Source: Liolophura sinensis (taxonomy: Eukaryota > Mollusca > Polyplacophora > Chitonida > Chitonidae). From it: a stretch of DNA of 64,000 nucleotides. The notes below the pieces were generated by a model. That model worked only from the letters and a program-made list of their open reading frames with translations, was not told the DNA's origin and did no database searches. Positions 35,193-46,665 of this stretch are shown here, in pieces (position 1 is the stretch's first letter; the number at the start of each line of letters is the position of its first letter). The stretch spans positions 5,657,145-5,721,144 of the forward strand of contig NC_088306.1 of the NCBI RefSeq assembly GCF_032854445.1, given 5' to 3'. The position numbers were made by a program, and so were the translations under genes.

Positions 35193-38100
35193 TTATATTT
35201 TATGATATATGCCAATGGCCTTCAAATAATTTATGACAGCATCGCCAGCGATTCTGTCAAATAAATCATATATAGTGTTGACCGTGTAGAACCCTTGCCG
35301 AACATGGGCAAAGTCCACACAGTCAACCAAGATATGTTTGATGCCTTATTGTGCATCACATCCAACACACTCGGGAGCACTGCTCCCATCTAAGATGAAA
35401 TTGTGTGTCAGATAAGAATGCCCAACACGACACCTCGTTAAAACTACTTGGTCTCTACGAGACATTTGACAAGTTTAGGCATTGTAGCCAATGACAGGAT
35501 GAATGGTATGCAGTTTATTATGGATCTGCAAGTCCCATTCACCCTGCCAAATGCGACGAATATATTTAAGAATATTAGACTTCACGTCAGTATAAGGGAT
35601 TTTAACCCGTGATATAGGTTTATATAGGGCAGCTTTCGCTTCCCTGTCCACAATTGTGTTTCCATGGATACCAGTGTGACTTGGTATCCAACAGAATATA
35701 ATATCTTTACCTCTTTTAATTAGTTTTCGGTGTTTGGCTATTATCTCAAGTACCAATGGATACTTAAATTTATTATTCTGAATCGCCAAAAGATAAGACA
35801 GCGAGTCGCTGCATATCACTGCCCTCTGGGCATCCCCAGAAACATATGATAAGGCCAGGAGTAAAACATTGGCCTCTGCAGAAAAGACAGAAGATGAAGG
35901 TGGCAGACAAAGACAAGTGACCCGCTGCTCTAAGACAGCCGCAGCCGCAACCCTGTCCCTATCCTTTGACCCGTCAGTATATATAAATTTATAATCCATG
36001 TAATCAGCCTTGATTTCAGCAAAACTTTGTTGAATTATAAGAGGATTTGTATTTGATTTATTATATTTACGTAGATCAAATATTAGTTTAGTTTGTTTAA
36101 GAAGCTATGGAGGAGACTCCGGAAAAGACACCGGAGCTATATCCTCCAGCTTGATGTTAGCACCCACAATATTGTCCTGTATGCAAAGACCGAACAGAGG
36201 GATCTTGTTAAGACATTTAATATATTTGTCTACATATAATGGATCGAAAACACAGTTGTTGGATGATCTTTAAGCTTACTAGCGTATTGAAGGCTAAGTT
36301 TTATACATCGATGATGTAAAGAAGGCTCATTAGCCTCCACGTATAAACTTTCTGATGGGGAGGTTCTAAAAGCACTAAGGCTGAACCTCAAACCCTGGTG
36401 ATGTACAGGATCCAACATTTTCATATACGACTTCCTACCGGAACCGTAAATGATGGACCCATAGTCCAATTTAGACCTTACCAGAGAACGATATAAGTTA
36501 AGTAAAACTGATCAGTCAGCACCCCAATCGGTGCTAGACACGACCTTAATTATATCGAGAGCCTTTGTACACTTAGCTTAAAGCATTTTAATATGAGGTA
36601 TAAAAGATAGCTTACTATCAAATATTATACCTAAAAAGTTTGTTTCTCCAACAATTTTAATCTGTTCACCACAAAAATTAACCTCAGGGTCAAGATGAAG
36701 TTTCCGTTTATTACAAAAATACATACCGACGGTTTTAGACGTTGAAAATCTAAAACCGTTTTCAGTTGACCATTTCTCGATCTTATTGAGACAAAGCTGC
36801 AACTGACGTTCGATATTATTCATATTCTTAGCTCGGTAGCATATAAGGAAATCATCCACGTATAAAGAACCCTCTGTGCCAGATGTTAATGTTTTTGCTA
36901 GGCTATTTATTTTTATGCTAAACAGAGTTGGTGATAGAATGCTGCCCTGGGGTACACCCATTTTCTGCTCATAAGAGTCAGAAAGAGTGGGCCCAACCCG
37001 TACCTTAAACTGACGATCAGATAAAAATTGTGATATAAATATAGGTAAGCGACCTTTAAGACCCATATCCGCGAGGCCTTTTAAAATACCATATTTCCAT
37101 GTGGTGTCGTAGGTCTTTTCAAGGTCAAAAAATATGGATACCACATGTTCGTTATTGATGAAGCCATCGCGAATAAAAGTTTCAAATCGAACAAGGTGAT
37201 CAATGGTAGATCTATCTTGCCGAAAACCACATTGAATGTTAGAGAGTAACTTGTTGGTTTCAAGAAACCAAACAAGTCTATTATTAATCATCCGTTCCAT
37301 TGTCTTACAGACACAGCTGGTAAGAGCTATGGGACGGTAATTATTTGGATCATTATGATCCTTACCCGGTTTGGGAAACAGGATAATACACGCCTCCCTC
37401 CATGATGGTGGAAAATTACCAGTTATCCAAATATTACTAAGCAAGTCCAAGAGAGTCTCCAGTAGCTCAGGTGGTAAATGATTCAGAAACTTATAATATA
37501 CGTTTATCAGGACCACAAGCAGTATCGTGTGCCTTTTTTAACGCAGTTCCTCGATATTCCTCTAAGTTCCTCGATATTAAAAGGATGATTATAATCTTCT
37601 AAATTCTTAGAAGAAAAGGGCAATTTAATTTTCTCCTTCTGGTTTTTAATATGTTGGAATTCTTTAGTATAATTCTCAGAAGAAGATTTCTTTGAAATTG
37701 TCTCAGCTAGTTTATTAGCTATATCGGGTGGAGAAGTTAATATATTATCTCCATCTTTTAAATGCTGGACTTTTGCTCTATTAGTTTTGCCCATAAGCTA
37801 CTGAACCATGTTCCAGACCTTACGCATGGGTATTATTGACGTAATGCCTGAAACAAAGTTCCGCCAACAAGATCGTCTCTTGGACTTGAGTAATCGGCGA
37901 AAATTTAGCTCTAAAAATACAAACCTGGTTTAAGTTATTATCATTCGGACATATATTAAAATTTCGCTCGGCCTTTTTGCCTTCCTTAATGGCTTTGCGA
38001 CAGTCCTGATCATACCACGGTTTACTTTTGGATTTTGGATTTGTCGAGGTTTTAGGGATAGTTCTATCGGCAGCTCGTAAAACAAGCTCGTTAAATTTTA

Positions 38101-38887
38101 ATATAGGATCATCTACTGCATTGAGAGTCTCTGGAGTGATATCAGCCTCACAGAACATCTCAAATGCGATCCAATCTGCTTTATCAAACTTCCACCTAGC
38201 TACACGTTCTAAAGCATTAGAAGTGATATGCTTTAGGATAATAGGAAAATGGTCACTACCTCAAAGATCTTCATGCACCTTCCAAGAAAAACCAAGGAAA
38301 AGTGATGAATCCGTGATAGAGAGATCGATAGTAGAATAAGTGCCGTTACCCGGATGTAAATAGGTATTAGAACCATCATTGAAATAACACAGTTCCTCCT
38401 TCGATAAGAAGTCTTGCACTATCTTGCCCTATCTATTTATGTTATTACTGCCCCATAGGGGGTTATAGGAATTAAAATCTCCCAGTATCATAAACGGTTT
38501 AGGTAACTCTTCTTTTAGATTGTGTAACTGAAAAGCTGACAAAGAGGTGTTCGGAGGTATATACACCGAACATAATGTGACTGTTTCATATAATGAAACA
38601 CAAACGGCCACAGCCTAAAGCTCTGTATGGAGAGCAACAGGGCTGTGGATAATATTGTTATTTACGAAGATCGAGGAGCCGCCTTCAGCTCGCTCTTCTT
38701 CAATACAATATGTGCTATAAAGGAAATAATTTTTAAGAGTTATTTTATCTTTGTCAGATGTCTTCAGGTGCGTTTCCTGAAGACACAGGGCAACTGGATT
38801 GAAAGATTGAACTAGCTGTGTTATTTCAATAAAATTTGTCTTAAGACCTCGACAATTCCACTGTATAATTTTATCTAAGGAAGACAT
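35193..38887 (-). pseudogene. LINE ORF2 (endonuclease, reverse transcriptase, RNase H), broken
   Basis: The start ATG at 38,887 overlaps the ORF1 stop. The AP-endonuclease-like domain covers about 38,200-38,870 (IIQWNCRGLKTN, LQETH, GDFNSYNPLWGS). It has in-frame stops near 38,615, 38,429 and 38,262 and a frameshift near 37,900. The RT domain (36,578-37,516) has NYRPIALTS, FFDLEKTYDTTW, GVPQGSILSP and the catalytic YVDDF. Stops follow at 36,578 and about 36,514. The RNase H domain (35,475-35,999) keeps YTDGSK, AEAN, CSDS and SHTGIHGN...D. A CCHC-like end (ECVGC...H...C) lies near 35,330-35,390. The number of disabling changes rules out recent activity of this copy. Confidence 0.9.
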
Positions 38888-40208
38888 TATGGAGGTAGGC
38901 GTATAGGAGATTTATGCTTGGACCGAGGTCGACCCTTCCTTGGAGATCGGCTGCAAGATCTCCCTGGTGCGGGTGATGTATCCATCACCTCCGCGTCTGA
39001 TGTTGAAGGATCGACATCCTCCAACGATCCAAACTTATTAAAAGCTTGGATACAGTCCCTGGTGGCCTTGGAAGAACGTTCCACAGGACCACTAGGTTTA
39101 TTATTATTATTATTATTATTATTCGTTCCTTTGCTTGGCTTTTTGTCTGGAAATTTATTAGGTTCTGCTGTTTTACATTGTGGTTCTATATTTTTGGGAC
39201 TTTCGGAAATTGTTGATATAGTTTGTGTAGAACAAGAGTTATATTTAGGCTGGGCTGCAGGTTTAACAGAAGTTTGTGTGGATATGGTTTGGGGCTGATC
39301 GTTTGTAATTGGCCAAGTGAGTGATGTCTGAGTAGCAACAGATATTGTAACTCGCTTGACCACATTTGAAAACAAAGCCTGTGGTGTATTGCACACTAAT
39401 TTACGTGCTTCCTGGTACGGGATGTTATTTTTAACTTTTAAAGTAACTATCTGTTTTTCTTTTAGGAATAATGGACAGTCTTTAGAGGAGGCCATATGAT
39501 CTCCACTGCAATTACAACATTTAAATGTGTCACTACAGTCGAAACCCTCATGACCTTCCTTCCCGCATCGAAAACAAATCAATTTATTTATAGATTGGCC
39601 CTTGCCGTGACCAAATTTTTGGCACGTAAAACACCTTGTCTGGTTGGGAATGTACAGGTCAACACGAACCCTGTACGGGCCAATGTAAATGGATGACGGA
39701 AGTCATGTGCTGTTGAATTTTAATAAGTAAGTGTTGAGTTTAATGGTGTTACCAGATTTTTTCGTAACGAAACGTTTAACATTGTTAACACCCTCAGACT
39801 TTAATTCAGCACAAATTTGTTCTTCAGACAGGTCAATCAGATCCCGATCCCTGTCACGTATGATGCCCCTGCAGGTATTTAGGGATTTATGTGACGATGC
39901 AAAAACAGACACGTCCAAAACGGAATTCAATGATAATATATTGAATGCCTGCTGTTTTCGAAAACATTCAATAAGGATATCGCCAGATCTTAATTTTTTA
40001 ACGTTTTTAACTTTACCAGCTGAACCTTCTATTGTTTTTTTCAGAGCAAACGGATCTAGTTTAGACGCCGGACGTTGGTCGTTTTTCGTTCATAAAACAA
40101 TGAAAGACGACCAACTGTCCGCTCCATTGCCTATTTCAAGAAATTCCTCATTTTTACGTTTTTTGCGGTCTTTATTGGAGCATTGGATATGGTTTTTTGG
40201 GAAGACAT
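38887..40208 (-). pseudogene. LINE ORF1 (Gag-like, CCHC zinc knuckles), broken
   Basis: A readable frame runs from about 40,150 to the stop at 38,887-38,889. It is interrupted by in-frame TGA codons near 40,094 and at 39,703-39,705, and a probable frameshift near 40,165 separates it from the ATG at 40,208. The middle segment resembles the RNA-binding part of I-group ORF1 (LRSGDILIECFRKQQ). Zinc knuckles follow near 39,540-39,640 (CFTCQKFGHG, CFRCGKEGHEGFDC, CCNCSGDHMASSKDC). A run of eight Asn is encoded by the AAT-rich microsatellite at 39,100-39,125. The C-terminal part is Ser/Arg/Pro-rich. The stop overlaps the ORF2 start as TAATG. Confidence 0.85.
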
Positions 40209-40368
40209 AATTGATATAGTAAGAATTCGCATCACGTGTCCCCCACGGAGTGCCAACAAAGGCGAATCTACGGATGACCAGCAGAGAATAGAAAGAGGGA
40301 ATCCACCCAAGGTATACTCGAACAGATTGAGTTATACCGACAAGGTTAAATTCAATCTACTCGATTGA

Positions 40369-40799
40369 TCCATTAGCCACCGCCTTCTACATTGATCCCG
40401 GAGAAGAACATTTGGGGAAATAGCAATTTCACATCACAGTAAGTGAAAGAAATGACAAACGAGATCATCTGTATGGCTTGACGTGACCAGCCGAATGATC
40501 GGACCGGGCCCATCCGACCTCCCGTCTCTCTCCAAGTAAGGGCCAAAGTGGCGTGTTGGACGGGAGGATCTCGCAAGACCAACACACCCTCAGCCACCAG
40601 GATCCCGTTCTCGGATATTACGGGTCGCACTCCACGGCAAACAGGTCGCTCCCCGGTTGCCTCTCACACAACCGCGAAGAGGTGAGCCTATTATATTCAC
40701 CGGGCTCACACAGGAGAGCTCTAGGCTAGTCGACTTTTACGACAAGCTTGCCTAGAGGGCAGAGGTCCTATTCTTATCACCCCGGAAACCCCACGGGGG
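40369..40799 (-). other. LINE 5' UTR with a strong hairpin
   Basis: Non-coding 5' end starting with CCCCGTGGGG, itself self-complementary. CTCTAGGC and GCCTAGAG (40,720-40,762 region) form a perfect 8-bp stem with a further GTCG/CGAC pair inside. A structured 5' end is expected if the element carries an internal promoter or self-cleaving RNA. I could not fit it to a known ribozyme by eye. Confidence 0.5.
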
Positions 40800-41040
40800 A
40801 TGTAAAAATGAAGCGCACGTGCAGGCAAAAAACCCAACTTTATTTTGGATGGATTCATCTAAAGGTACTTGGAATATTCTATGCAAGTGGAAGTTTTATT
40901 CGAACTGAACCACGAGCAGAGTAGTATAAAATCCATTAAATTGATTTCGAGTAAAGTTCCTGATTTTAATATAATTAAGCAAGGATGGAAGTGACAAAAA
41001 ACAACATATTATATATGCATGTTTTAGATGTGAGTTTATT

Positions 41041-41145
41041 CAGTCATCACTATGTAAAGCAAGTCGACAACAAAAACAAAGCGTTGTTCAAAAGCTGTAA
41101 AGAGCTTTGGGGTTTGGCCAACTTGAGTGTTTTCTTAGAATGTCT
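41041..41145 (-). pseudogene. Array gene copy 20, deleted (3' UTR joined to promoter spacer)
   Basis: The 3' UTR block up to CCAACTTGAGTGT (about 41,128) runs directly into TTCTTAGAATGTCTGTC, which normally lies between the two promoter modules. The entire ORF, leader, proximal TATA and part of the proximal module, roughly 500 bp, are missing. The poly(A) signal (41,035-41,040) and the distal module (about 41,190-41,365) remain. Short GTGTTNTTCT similarity at both ends may have guided the deletion. Confidence 0.85.
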
Positions 41146-42347
41146 GTCTAGATAATTGTTGGACTACAAAAGAAATTGATCAGACCGTTTGTTCTGGCTG
41201 TCTAGACAATGTTCCTCTATATTCACGGGTCAGGCGGCATGAGGAATGTCGATTTCACTAGTCAGTTGTCCATTAAAACAAAGGTGGGTGACCCTCTTAT
41301 TTATTATTTGTTCTTTGTTTGTATCTCTAGATCATTGTTGGCATAGAAAAGAAATTGAATTCTCTCCGTTATTGTTCCGTTTTTCTTTGCGATCTCTCGT
41401 TACAACGTTTGACCAATAATTTATTCATTAAGGAGCTAACGATGGGGGGATTGTCCTTGTATTACACAATGGGCGTTTGACTGAGTGTTACAAGAGTTTT
41501 TTTTCCAAGGGAATATTAACATGTCCCAGTCTGTGATGCCGCAAAATCCGTAGTAAGACTGAAGATTGTGGTCAACTGGATGGAAAACATGAACATTACT
41601 GGAGTTTTACATATGAATATAGTAATCTCAAAACATTTTTTTCCGAAACACTTCTTCCTGCAACAAAGTAGCATAAAAGATTTCTCCTATAATTTTACAT
41701 TCATTTGGAATCTAGAGGTATTTTGCTTCTGAACCTTTGCAGATTAACACAACACCAACCTTTGATATGAAAGCGTGAACAATTTAGAAAGGTGGTCCTG
41801 CAGTCTGTCCGCGCATTGTTTTTCTTGACCGTTACCCATTTGGTCTAATATGCTGCGGCGGAAACATTGATTGTTTTGATCCGCAATATTCTCTATGGAG
41901 ATAAGGAATTGACCTGCTAGGCGGAAGGTTTTTTATAATTAAATACATTTTGTATCCCCAACATAACGTGTAAGAACTTACTCTCATGCAACTTTGTAAA
42001 AATGAAGCGCACGGAGACCTGTGCAGGCAAAACTTCCAACTTTATTTTAGATGGACTTACATAAAGGTACTTGGAATATTCTATGCAAGTGGCAGTTTTA
42101 TTTGAACTTAAACCACGAGAAGTGTATTATACAATCGATTTAATTGCGTTCAAGTAACTTTCCTGATTTTAACTTAATTAGCAAGGAAGGAAGTGACAAA
42201 AGACAACATATTATATATATGTATGTTTCAGATGTGGTTTTATTCAGTCATCACTGAGAAGATAATATGTAAAGCAAGCCGACAACAAAACAAAGCGTTG
42301 TTCAAAACCTGTAAAGAGCTTTAGAGTTTGGCCAACTTGAGTGTGAT

Positions 42348-42668
42348 CTACAGTCTCGCAAGTCGCCTGAGAGTTTGGCTGGATCTTGGTTTTATCCGCA
42401 ATGCTGGTTTGCTTTTACTTTTCAGCTGTTCCTGTTGGTAAGGTGTGGCATGTATCAAGTGGCTGTCATTGCTTAATTTTGACATCTCGGCAGAAGTGTT
42501 TACGTCAACCGTGGAGAAGACGATTGGCTTATAGTACTTTGTCAAATCTTTAATACCTTGTTCTTTCTGGAAGGTGGTTGCTTGCCTGAGAGACTGGCCA
42601 TTGCTTGGCAGTGAAGTTGGGCTGTTACTGTGGCCGGGAACAAAGTCGAGTGGAATAATGCTATGCAT
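42348..42668 (-). CDS. Array gene copy 21 (106 aa)
   Basis: Intact ORF, MHSIIPLDFVPGH, with EQGIKD, TKYYKP and SAEMSK. It is the only intact copy to the right of the LINE. TATA box 42,732-42,740; poly(A) signal 42,239-42,244. Confidence 0.6.
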   Translation of the reverse strand: MHSIIPLDFVPGHSNSPTSLPSNGQSLRQATTFQKEQGIKDLTKYYKPIVFSTVDVNTSAEMSKLSNDSHLIHATPYQQEQLKSKSKPALRIKPRSSQTLRRLARL

Positions 42669-44038
42669 GGTTGGAAGAGGTCTTCTTGAAGAGTGTCAAA
42701 TGGTTTCTGAAAGCTTTAGGAAAAACTGGCCTTTTATATACACGAGTCGAACGTCACCAGATGTGTCGCTTTCACTCGTCACTTGTTTTTTATCCATACA
42801 AAGCTGACGATGTGTTTGTTCTTAGATAATTGTTCTTAGAATGTCTGTCTAGATAATTGTTGGCCTACAAAAGAAATTGACCAGACCGTTTGTTCTGGCT
42901 GTGTAGACAATGTTCCTTTATATATACGGGTCAGGCAGCATGAGGAATGTCGATTTCACTAGTCAGTTGTTTAGCCAAACAAAGGTGGTTATCCCTCTTA
43001 TTTAATATTTGTACTTTGTTTGTATGTTTAGACCATTGTTGGCATAGAAAAGAAATTGATTTCTCTCCGTTATTGTTCCGTTTTTCTTTGCGATCTCTCG
43101 TTACAACGTTTGACCAATAATTTTATTAATTAAGGAACTAACGATGGGGGGATTGTCCTTGTATTACACAATGGGCGTTTGACTGACTGTTACAATAGTT
43201 TTTCCTCCAAAGGGATACTGACATGTCCCGGTCTGTGATGCGGCAAAATCCGTAGTAATACGAAAAAATGTGGTTAACTGGATAGAAAACATGCACATTT
43301 CTTGAGTTTTACATAAGAAACTAGTGTTTGCAAAACACTTTTATCCAAAACACCTCTTCCTGCAACAAAGTTGCATAGAAGATTTCTCTTATAATATTAC
43401 ATTCATTTGGAATCTAGATGTACTTTGCTTCTGAACCTTTGCAGATTAACACAACAGCAACCTTTGATATGAACGCGTGAACAATTTAGAAAGGTGGTCT
43501 TGCAATTTGTCTGCGCATTGTTTTTCTTGACCGTTACCCATTTGGTCTAATTTGCTGCGGCGGAAACACTGATTGTTTTAATCCGCAATATTCTCTATGG
43601 AGATAAGGAATTGACCTGCTAGGCGGAAGGTTTTTTAATATATAAATATAATATGTATCCCCAACATAATGTCTAAGAACTTTCTCCTTTAAAACTATGT
43701 AAAAATAAAGCTCACGGAGACCGGTGCGGGAAAAACTTCCAACTATATTTTTGATGCATTCATCTAAAGGTCCTTGGAATATTCTATGCAAGTAGCAGTT
43801 TTATTTAAACTGAAGCACCAGCAGTGTAGTATACAATCCTTTAAATTGCGTTCGAATAACGTTCATGATTATAATATAATTAAGCAAGGAAAGAATTGAC
43901 AAAAGACAACATAGTATACATGCATGTTTCAGATGTGGTTTTGTTTAGTCATCACTATGTAAAGCAAGCCGACAACAAAAACAAAGCGTTGTTCAAAAGC
44001 TGTAAAAAGCTTTAGGGTTTAACCAACTTGCGTGTGTT

Positions 44039-44348
44039 CTACAGTCTGGCAAGTCGCCTGAGAGTTTGGCTGGATCTTGGTTTTATCCGCAATGCTGGCT
44101 TGCTTTTACTTTTCAGCTGTTCCTGTGGCATGTATCAAGTGGCTGTCATTGTTCAATTTTGACGTCTCGGCAGAAGTGTTTACGTCAACTGTGGAGAAGA
44201 CAATTGGCTTATAGTGCTTTGTCAAATATTTGACATCTTGGTCTTTTTGGAAGGTGATTGGTTGCCTGAGAGACTGGCCATTGCTTGGGAGTGAAGTTGG
44301 GCTGTTACTGTGGCCAGGAACAAAGTCAGATGAAATAGTGCTATACAT
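44039..44348 (-). pseudogene. Array gene copy 22 (11-bp deletion, frameshift)
   Basis: Starts MYSTISSDFVPGH. An 11-bp loss near 44,125 (TTCCTGTGGCATG where others have TTCCTGTTGGTAAGGTGTGGCATG on the plus strand) shifts the frame after LIHAT, so the basic tail is lost and a stop follows at 44,106. The poly(A) signal is also mutated (TTTGTTT on the plus strand near 43,941). The TATA box (about 44,412-44,420) begins CATATAAAA. These are several independent signs of decay. Confidence 0.8.
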
Positions 44349-45676
44349 GGTTGGAAGAGGTCTACTTGAGGAATGCCAAATGGTTTCTGAAGACTTTAGG
44401 GAAAACCGGCCTTTTATATGCACGAGTCGAGCGTCACGAGATGTGTCGATTACACAAGTCAATGCTTAGCCAGATAAAGCTGACGACGTGTTTCTTCTTA
44501 GATAATCGTTCTTAGAATGTCTATCTAGATGATTGTTGGCATGAAAAAGAAATTGATCAGACCGTTTGTTCTGGCTGTGGAGACAATGTTTCTTTATATA
44601 CACGGTTCACGATTTCACTAGTGAGTTGTCCAGCCAAACAAATGTGGTTGTCCCTCTTATTTAAGGTTTATTCTTTGTATGTATGTCTAGACCATTGTTG
44701 GCATAGAAAAGAAATTGATTCTTCTCCGCTGTATTTTGCTATCCCTCTTTACAACAATAATTCATTTATTAAGGAGCGAATGATGGAGAATTGTCTTTTG
44801 TATTACACAATGGGTGTTACACCGACTGTTAGAAGAGTTTTGCTCATAAAGGATCTTGACATGTCTGAATCTCGGTTGCCACAATGTCCGCAGTAAGTCT
44901 GAAAAATATAGTAAATTGGAAGGAAAACATGTTTTTTTCTGGAGTTTTACATACGAAACTAGTACTCATAAAACAGTAAAACTGAAGAATCGTAAAACTG
45001 AAGATTTCTCTCATCATAATATTTTTTTTAGAAATCTAGAGGTATTTTGCTTTGGTGCCTTGGCATATTAACAGGACTACAAACAGGCAAAAATGCGTGA
45101 ACAATTCTTAAACGTCTATCTTGGAAATTGTCTGTGCTAATTTTTTCTTCACCATTGCAATTTGGCAGTAATTTGGTCTAATTTGTTGGGGAAACATTAA
45201 CTGTTTGCACCGTCATATCCTCTGTGGTGAAAAGGTATTTGTCTGATGGGGGGGAATCTTTTTGATAATAGATGTTAATATGTATCTCCAACATAACGTT
45301 TAAGATTGCACTCCATTTGAAACTATGTGAAGCTGAGGTGCACGCAGAGGTCTGCAGGGAATATTAAACTTTATGCCCGCGTGGATTGAGTTAAATGACC
45401 TTGGAATAGTCTGTGGAAGTCGCAGTGCTATTCGAACTGAGTCATGAATAATGTACTATGGTGTATATAAAATTTCGTTAAAGTAACTTTCGTGTTATGA
45501 ATATAATTAAGCAAAGAAGGAACTGACGAAAGAAGGCAAGCGCTATATGCATGTTTCCAGTTTTATTTTATTTAGTCATCACCGAGAAGATAATATACAA
45601 AACAAGTCGATAACAAGAACAAAGCGTTATTCAAAGTCTGTGAACTGTGCTAAGCTTTGGTCAGTTTGACCGTGTT

Positions 45677-45997
45677 CTACAGTGTGGCAACACGCCTGAG
45701 AGTTTTAGTGGATATTGGCTTTTTACGGAGTGCTTGCGTGCTTCTGCTGTTCAGCTGTTCCCGTTGACAAAGTCTGGCATGTATCAAGTGACTGCCATTG
45801 TTCAAGCTGGACATCTCGGTGGAGGTGATTACGTCAACTGTGGAGAAGAGGATCTGCTTATACTGCCTTGGCAATTCTTTGATATCTTTTGCTTTCTGGC
45901 ACGTGGTCGTTCGCAAGAGAGCTTGCTCATTGTTTGAAAGTGGAGTTGGGTTGTTGCTGCTTCAAGGAGCAAAGTCGAGTGGAAGAATGCTGTACAT
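45677..45997 (-). pseudogene. Array gene copy 23, most diverged, nonsense at codon 12
   Basis: Exactly 106 codons from ATG to TAG with no indel, but codon 12 is TGA (45,962-45,964), where others read GGC after PLDFVP. Downstream the frame is readable and strongly diverged, yet it keeps DIK, QYK, FSTVDV, LNN, SHLIHA, EQL, ALR, KP and TLRR. These residues are good candidates for the functional core. TATA reads TATATGAAA (about 46,059-46,067). Two overlapping poly(A) signals lie at 45,562-45,572. Confidence 0.75.
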
Positions 45998-46665
45998 GGT
46001 TGGAAGAGGTCTTCTCGAAGTGTGAAATGGTTTCTGCTGCCTTTGGAGAAAACTGGCCTTTCATATACACGAGTCAAGCGTCATGAGGGATGCCGAGTTT
46101 ACCAGTTAATTGTTCAGCCAAACAATGTTGATGATGTGCCTCTTATTTGTTGTTTGTTCTTGCTGTGTACAGGTATGTCTAGACAAATGTTGGTATAGAA
46201 AAGACATTGATTTCCCTCCATTTTTGTCTTAGTTTATTTTGCGGTCTTTTCGAACAACAGGTGGGGAATAATTTATTCATTCAGGGGCGGACGATGCAGA
46301 AGGGTTTTTGTTTTACACTTCGGGTGTTTGACCGACTTGTAGAAGAGTTTTATTTCTAAACGGATACTGACATGACCCGATCTCAGTTCCGTAGTGTCCG
46401 TAACAAGACTGAAGAATGTGGTAAATTAGAAGGAAAACATGTATTTTCTCTGAAGTGTGATACCGGAAACGTCTAAGATTTTACTCCTGTGAAACTATGT
46501 GAAAATGAGGCGCACGCATAGCTCTGCAGGTAACATTACAACTTTATGCCGGCGAGAATTGAGCTAAATGACCTTGGAATATTGTGTGTAAGTGACAGTT
46601 TTATTCGAACTGAACCCCGAAGAGTGTACTATGCAATATATAAAATCGGGTTAAAGTAATTAAAT

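Larger units (their letters stand above)
34927..40799 (-). mobile_element. LINE of the I/Jockey superfamily (Nimb-like), nearly full length, inactive
   Basis: Flanked by ATGTAA at 34,921-34,926 and 40,800-40,805, a likely target-site duplication. In minus orientation it has a 5' UTR, ORF1, ORF2 and a 3' UTR ending in four ATTC repeats (34,927-34,948) just after GATATGGCTGAAATATTGCC, which resembles a tail motif common in molluscan LINEs and SINEs. Both ORFs carry several stops and frameshifts. The RNase H domain and the ORF1 zinc knuckles fit the I group; the exact clade is inference. Confidence 0.9.
2638..46665 (-). repeat. Tandem array of about 23 gene-bearing units, period about 1.69 kb
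   Basis: Units recur head to tail; ORF stop codons fall at 3031, 4692, 6069, 7758, 9444, 11135, 12819, 14502, 16140, 17839, 19453, 21893, 23593, 25294, 26925, 28555, 30230, 31895, 33587, 42348, 44039 and 45677, and one further gene has been deleted near 41,128. Most spacings are 1.61-1.70 kb. Exceptions are 1,377 bp (internal deletion), 2,440 bp (740-bp partial duplication) and the interval holding the LINE. In minus-strand order each unit has a structured spacer, a distal promoter module, a proximal promoter module, the ORF and a poly(A) signal. The left edge is a truncated unit (2,638-2,980). The right edge ends in two strongly diverged units. This is not rDNA, not the known histone repeat, and not a simple satellite, because the ORF is maintained. 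The boundaries are judged by eye. Confidence 0.95.

Noticed and set aside
38918-39298. 126-codon plus-strand ORF with a Leu run
   Set aside because: It is antisense to LINE ORF1; the Leu run is the reverse of the Asn-coding microsatellite.
2638-46665. Array as a histone, 5S rRNA or ribosomal DNA cluster
   Set aside because: No histone fold, no histone 3' stem-loop (poly(A) signals instead), no rRNA-like sequence and no polymerase III internal boxes.
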